Shown here in pieces: positions 59,026 to 64,000 of a DNA stretch of 64,000 bases; the first letter of the stretch is position 1; each line of letters opens with the position of its first letter. The DNA comes from Rallus limicola (lineage: Eukaryota > Chordata > Aves > Gruiformes > Rallidae). Position numbers and translations under genes: made by a program. The DNA is taken from NCBI GenBank assembly GCA_022605955.1, contig JAKCOZ010000237.1, positions 124,001 through 188,000 of the forward strand. Direction: 5' to 3'. The notes under the pieces were generated by a model. The model saw only the letters and a program-made list of their open reading frames with translations, searched no databases and was not told where the DNA came from.

Positions 59026-62000
59026 TTGTCTGAAACCTCCTAACAGGACACACGAGCAGCCCCTGTCACTTTGGCTCTCAGCCTTTTCCTTTGCCTGGAA
59101 AGAGGGAACATGCCTGGAACCTCCTACGGTGCTTTTCTCGGCCCTAGCAGACTGCAGTTCAAAACATGCTAAACGTCCAGCAATAACTCCCAAAGTAAAG
59201 AAGCTAGGCCTGAAAGGCATAGCTTGTCTGAAACCTCCTAACAGGACACACAAGCAGACCCTGTCACTTTGGCTCTCAGCCTTTTCCTTTGCCTGGAAAG
59301 AGGGAACATGCCTGGAACCTCCTACGGTGCTTTTCTCGGCCCTAGCAGACTGCAGTTCAAAACATGCTAAACGTCCAGCAATAACTCCCAAAGTAAAGAA
59401 GCTAGGACTGAAAGGCATAGCTTGTCTGAAACCTCCTAACAGGACACACGAGCAGCCCCTGTCACTTTGGCTCTCAGCCTTTTCCTTTGCCTGGAAAGAG
59501 GGAACATGCCTGGAACCTCCTACGGTGCTTTTCTCGGCCCTAGCAGACTGCAGTTCAAAACATGCTAAACGTCCAGCAATAACTCCCAAAGTAAAGAAGC
59601 GAGGCCTGAAAGGCATAGCTTGTCTGAAACCTCCTAACAGGACACACGAGCAGACCCTGTCACTTTGGCTCTCAGCCTTTTCCTTTGCCTGGAAAGAGGG
59701 AACATGCCTGGAACCTCCTACGGTGCTTTTCTCGGCCCTAGCAGACTGCAGTTCAAAACATGCTAAACGTCCAGCAATAACTCCCAAAGTAAAGAAGCTA
59801 GGCCTGAAAGGCATAGCTTGTCAGAAACCTTCTAACAGGACACACGAGCAGACCCTGTCACTTTGGCTCTCATCCTTTTCCTTTGCCTGGAAAGAGGGAA
59901 CATGCCTGGAACCTCCTACGGTGCTTTTCTCGGCCCTAGCAGACTGCAGTTCAAAACATGCTAAACGTCCAGCAATAACTCCCAAAGTAAAGAAGCTAGG
60001 CCTGAAAGGCATAGCTTGTCTGAAACCTCCTAACAGGACACACGAGCAGACCCTGTCACTTTGGCTCTCAGCCTTTTCCTTTGCCTGGAAAGAGGGAACA
60101 TGCCTGGAACCTCCTACGGTGCTTTTCTCGGCCCTAGAAGACTGCAGTTAAAAACATGCTAAACGTCCAGCAATAACTCCCAAAGTAAAGAAGCTAGGCC
60201 TGAAAGGCATAGCTTGTCTGAAACCTCCTAACAGGACACACGAGCAGCCCCTGTCACTTTGGCTCTCAGCCTTTTCCTTTGCCTGGAAAGAGGGAACATG
60301 CCTGGAACCTCCTACAGTGCTTTTCTCGGCCCTAGCAGACTGCAGTTCAAAACATGCTAAACGTCCAGCAATAACTCCCAAAGTAAAGAAGCTAGGCCTG
60401 AAAGGCATAGCTTCTCTGAAACCTCCTAACAGGACACACGAGCAGACCCTGTCACTTTGGCTCTCAGCCTTTTCCTTTGCCTGGAAAGAGGGAACATGCC
60501 TGGAACCTCCTACGGTGCTTTTCTCGGCCCTAGCAGACTGCAGTTCAAAACATGCTAAACGTCCAGCAATAACTCCCAAAGTAAAGAAGCTAGGCCTGAA
60601 AGGCATAGCTTGTCTGAAACCTCCTAACAGGACACACGAGCAGACCCTGTCACTTTGGCTCTCAGCCTTTTCCTTTGCCTGGAAAGAGGGAACATGCCTG
60701 GAACCTCCTACGGTGCTTTTCTCAGCCCTAGCAGACTGCAGTTCAAAACATGCTAAACGTCCAGCAATAACTCCCAAAGTAAAGAAGCGAGGCCTGAAAG
60801 GCATAGCTTGTCTGAAACCTCCTAACAGGACACACGAGCAGACCCTGTCACTTTGGCTCTCAGCCTTTTCCTTTGCCTGGAAAGAGGGAACATGCCTGGA
60901 ACCTCCTACGGTGCTTTTCTCGGCCCTAGCAGACTGCAGTTCAAAACATGCTAAACGTCCAGCAATAACTCCCAAAGTAAAGAAGCTAGGCCTGAAAGGC
61001 ATAGCTTGTCTGAAACCTCCTAACAGGACACACGAGCAGCCCCTGTCACTTTGGCTCTCAGCCTTTTCCTTTGCCTGGAAAGAGGGAACATGCCTGGAAC
61101 CTCCTACGGTGCTTTTCTCGGCCCTAGCAGACTGCAGTTCAAAACATGCTAAACGTCCAGCAATAACTCCCAAAGTAAAGAAGCTAGGCCTGAAAGGCAT
61201 AGCTTATCTGAAACCTCCTAACAGGACACACGAGCAGACCCTGTCACTTTGGCTCTCAGCCTTTTCCTTTGCCTGGAAAGAGGGAACATGCCTGGAACCT
61301 CCTACGGTGCTTTTCTCGGCCCTAGCAGACTGCAGTTCAAAACATGCTAAACGTCCAGCAATAACTCCCAAAGTAAAGAAGCGAGGCCTGAAAGGCATAG
61401 CTTCTCTGAAACCTCCTAACAGGACACACGAGCAGACCCTGTCACTTTGGCTCTCAGCCTTTTCCTTTGCCTGGAAAGAGGGAACATGCCTGGAACCTCC
61501 TACGGTGCTTTTCTCGGCCCTAGCAGACTGCAGTTCAAAACATGCTAAACGTCCAGCAATAACTCCCAAAGTAAAGAAGCTAGGCCTGAAAGGCATAGCT
61601 TGTCTGAAACCTCCTAACAGGACACACGAGCAGACCCTGTCACTTTGGCTCTCAGCCTTTTCCTTTGCCTGGAAAGAGGGAACATGCCTGGAACCTCCTA
61701 CGGTGCTTTTCTCGGCCCTAGCAGACTGCAGTTCAAAACATGCTAAACGTCCAGCAATAACTCCCAAAGTAAAGAAGCGAGGCCTGAAAGGCATAGCTTG
61801 TCTGAAACCTCCTAACAGGACACACGAGCAGACCCTGTCACTTTGGCTCTCAGCCTTTTCCTTTGCCTGGAAAGAGGGAACATGCCTGGAACCTCCTACG
61901 GTGCTTTTCTCGGCCCTAGCAGACTGCAGTTCAAAACATGCTAAACGTCCAGCAATAACTCCCAAAGTAAAGAAGCTAGGCCTGAAAGGCATAGCTTGTC

Positions 62001-64000
62001 TGAAACCTCCTAACAGGACACACGAGCAGCCCCTGTCACTTTGGCTCTCAGCCTTTTCCTTTGCCTGGAAAGAGGGAACATGCCTGGAACCTCCTACGGT
62101 GCTTTTCTCGGCCCTAGCAGACTGCAGTTCAAAACATGCTAAAAGTCCAGCAATAACTCCCAAAGTAAAGAAGCTAGGCCTGAAAGGCATAGCTTGTCTG
62201 AAACCTCCTAACAGGACACACGAGCAGACCCTGTCACTTTGGCTCTCAGCCTTTTTCTTTGCCTGGAAAGAGGGAACATGCCTGGAACCTCCTACGGTGC
62301 TTTTCTCGGCCCTAGCAGACTGCAGTTCAAAACATGCTAAACGTCCAGCAATAACTCCCAAAGTAAAGAAGCTAGGACTGAAAGGCATAGCTTGTCTGAA
62401 ACCTCCTAACAGGACACACGAGCAGCCCCTGTCACTTTGGCTCTCAGCCTTTTCCTTTGCCTGGAAAGAGGGAACATGCCTGGAACCTCCTACGGTGCTT
62501 TTCTCGGCCCTAGCAGACTGCAGTTCAAAACATGCTAAACGTCCAGCAATAACTCCCAAAGTAAAGAAGCGAGGCCTGAAAGGCATAGCTTGTCTGAAAC
62601 CTCCTAACAGGACACACGAGCAGCCCCTGTCACTTTGGCTCTCAGCCTTTTCCTTTGCCTGGAAAGAGGGAACATGCCTGGAACCTCCTACGGTGCTTTT
62701 CTCGGCCCTAGCAGACTGCAGTTCAAAACATGCTAAACGTCCAGCAATAACTCCCAAAGTAAAGAAGCTAGGCCTGAAAGGCATAGCTTGTCTGAAACCT
62801 CCTAACAGGACACACGAGCAGACCCTGTCACTTTGGCTCTCAGCCTTTTCCTTTGCCTGGAAAGAGGGAACATGCCTGGAACCTCCTACGGTGCTTTTCT
62901 CGGCCCTAGCAGACTGCAGTTCAAAACATGCTAAACGTCCAGCAATAACTCCCAAAGTAAAGAAGCTAGGACTGAAAGGCATAGCTTGTCTGAAACTTCC
63001 TAACAGGACACACGAGCAGCCCCTGTCACTTTGATTCTCAGCCTTTTCCTTTGCCTGGAAAGAGGGAACATGCCTGGAACCTCCTACGGTGCTTTTCTCG
63101 GCCCTAGCAGACTGCAGTTCAAAACATGCTAAACGTCCAGCAATAACTCCCAAAGTAAAGAAGCTAGGCCTGAAAGGCATAGCTTGTCTGAAACCTCCTA
63201 ACAGGACACACGAGCAGACCCTGTCACTTTGGCTCTCAGCCTTTTCCTTTGCCTGGAAAGAGGGAACATGCCTGGAACCTCCTACGGTGCTTTTCTCGGC
63301 CCTAGCAGACTGCAGTTCAAAACATGCTAAACGTCCAGCAATAACTCCCAAAGTAAAGAAGCGAGGCCTGAAAGGCATAGCTTGTCTGAAACCTCCTAAC
63401 AGGACACACGAGCAGACCCTGTCACTTTGGCTCTCAGCCTTTTCCTTTGCCTGGAAAGAGGGAACATGCCTGGAACCTCCTACGGTGCTTTTCTCGGCCC
63501 TAGCAGACTGCAGTTCAAAACATGCTAAACGTCCAGCAATAACTCCCAAAGTAAAGAAGCGAGGCCTGAAAGGCATAGCTTGTCTGAAACCTCCTAACAG
63601 GACACACGAGCAGCCCCTGTCACTTTGGCTCTCAGCCTTTTCCTTTGCCTGGAAAGAGGGAACATGCCTGGAACCTCCTACGGTGCTTTTCTCGGCCCTA
63701 GCAGACTGCAGTTTAAAACATGCTAAACGTCCAGCAATAACTCCCAAAGTAAAGAAGCTAGGCCTGAAAGGCATAGCTTGTCTGAAACCTCCTAACAGGA
63801 CACACGAGCAGACCCTGTCACTTTGGCTCTCAGCCTTTTCCTTTGCCTGGAAAGAGGGAACATGCCTGGAACCTCCTACGGTGCTTTTCTCGGCCCTAGC
63901 AGACTGCAGTTCAAAACATGCTAAACGTCCAGCAATAACTCCCAAAGTAAAGAAGCTAGGCCTGAAAGGCATAGCTTGTCTGAAACCTCCTAACAGGACA
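59026..64000 (+). repeat. Second copy of the 37-mer start, then diverging to the window edge
   Basis: About 25.1 monomers are seen. The markers A124 near 59251, TTGTCAGA near 59819 with T109, A20/A32 at 60135-60155, A198 near 60316, C98 near 60414, A98 near 61206, A46 near 62144 and T158 near 62252-62256 all fall 7325 bp after their counterparts. Beyond about 62600 the order differs: AACTTCC near 62995, TTGATTCTC near 63032 (a stop in the plus frame), a G77+C130 monomer followed by T32 near 63561-63713. No further C95 deletion is seen before the right edge. Confidence 0.87.
63881..64000 (+). repeat. Partial satellite monomer at right edge
   Basis: These are the first 120 bases of a consensus-like monomer, cut by the window boundary, so the array continues to the right. 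Confidence 0.97.

Larger units (their letters stand above)
1..64000 (+). repeat. Satellite DNA array, 198-bp monomer, about 323 tandem copies
   Basis: Every part of the window reads as the same 198-bp unit, always in the same orientation. The GTG that follows the block CTCCTACG recurs from 146 to 63881, which is 322 periods once 21 one-base deletions are counted. Monomers differ by a few substitutions each. The consensus has about 50% GC, a PstI site (CTGCAG, positions 25-30), a StuI site (AGGCCT, positions 78-83) and four CpGs. No unique sequence, mobile element or gene interrupts it. Array size, homogeneity and block-wise duplication are typical of eukaryotic satellites that evolve by unequal crossing over and conversion. 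I do not recognise the family. Chromosomal location (centromere, pericentromere, subtelomere) cannot be read from the sequence. Confidence 0.99.

Noticed and set aside
1..64000. CRISPR array
   Set aside because: There are no short repeats separated by unique spacers. The whole 198-bp unit repeats, and no cas genes are present.
1..64000. Bacterial or phage accessory region with a new defence system
   Set aside because: There are no genes, ribosome binding sites or operons. Hundreds of near-identical 198-bp units in one orientation with higher-order blocks and CpG decay are a eukaryotic satellite pattern.
1..64000. Pure assembly artefact from one repeated read
   Set aside because: Rare markers fall in consistent nested orders with graded divergence, and copies carry private changes. 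That argues for a real array, although the exact copy number of identical units such as 3012-3801 remains uncertain.

Overview
The window is one uninterrupted satellite DNA array. A monomer of 198 bp, about 50% GC by my count, is repeated head to tail in a single orientation from base 1 to base 64000. I count 322 complete periods between the first and last occurrence of a fixed landmark (the GTG at 146 and at 63881), plus a 145-bp partial unit on the left and a 120-bp partial unit on the right. The arithmetic closes exactly: 322 x 198 minus 21 single-base deletions equals the observed distance. I see no net insertion, inversion, transposon, unique spacer, RNA gene, CRISPR array or conventional gene. 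Below, monomer positions are numbered 1-198 with that GTG as 1-3.

This organisation indicates a eukaryotic chromosome, most likely (peri)centromeric, subtelomeric or other heterochromatin. All four consensus CpGs (monomer positions 11, 46, 123, 197) recur as TpG or CpA in scattered copies. That fits a host that methylates CpG, such as a vertebrate or plant, but does not identify it. I do not recognise the monomer as a named satellite.

The array has higher-order structure. Twenty monomers are 197 bp because they lack C95. These serve as natural boundaries and divide the window into 21 blocks of 2, 2, 16, 11, 14, 6, 3, 8, 41, 14, 4, 23, 43, 4, 9, 10, 27, 9 and 37 monomers plus two edge blocks. 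Diagnostic substitutions show that blocks are copies of one another at exact monomer multiples: a 395-bp dimer, a 791-bp tetramer, an 11/14/16-mer family at 3802-17484, a family of blocks marked by T4 at 40025-46500, and a 37-mer (7325 bp) whose first 18 or so monomers are repeated from 59026. Two textures alternate. One is rich in A130 units with distinctive markers (3802-17484, 23397-24611, 31512-33518, 40025-46500). The other is rich in C130 and G77 variants (17485-23396, 24612-31511, 33519-40024 and much of 46500-64000). Three sharp junctions (near 17470, 24597, 33504) carry the same pair of substitutions.

Because 198 is a multiple of 3 and the monomers are very similar, one frame on each strand stays open for hundreds to about 2000 codons. 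I treat these frames as a by-product of the period and not as genes: the plus-strand frame starts only at GTG, it is broken by all 20 C95 deletions, and the variants are mostly amino-acid-changing. The most unusual local feature is a 21-bp imperfect hairpin in every monomer (positions 75-95). It holds a disproportionate share of the variable positions, and its last base is the one lost in all twenty 197-bp monomers.
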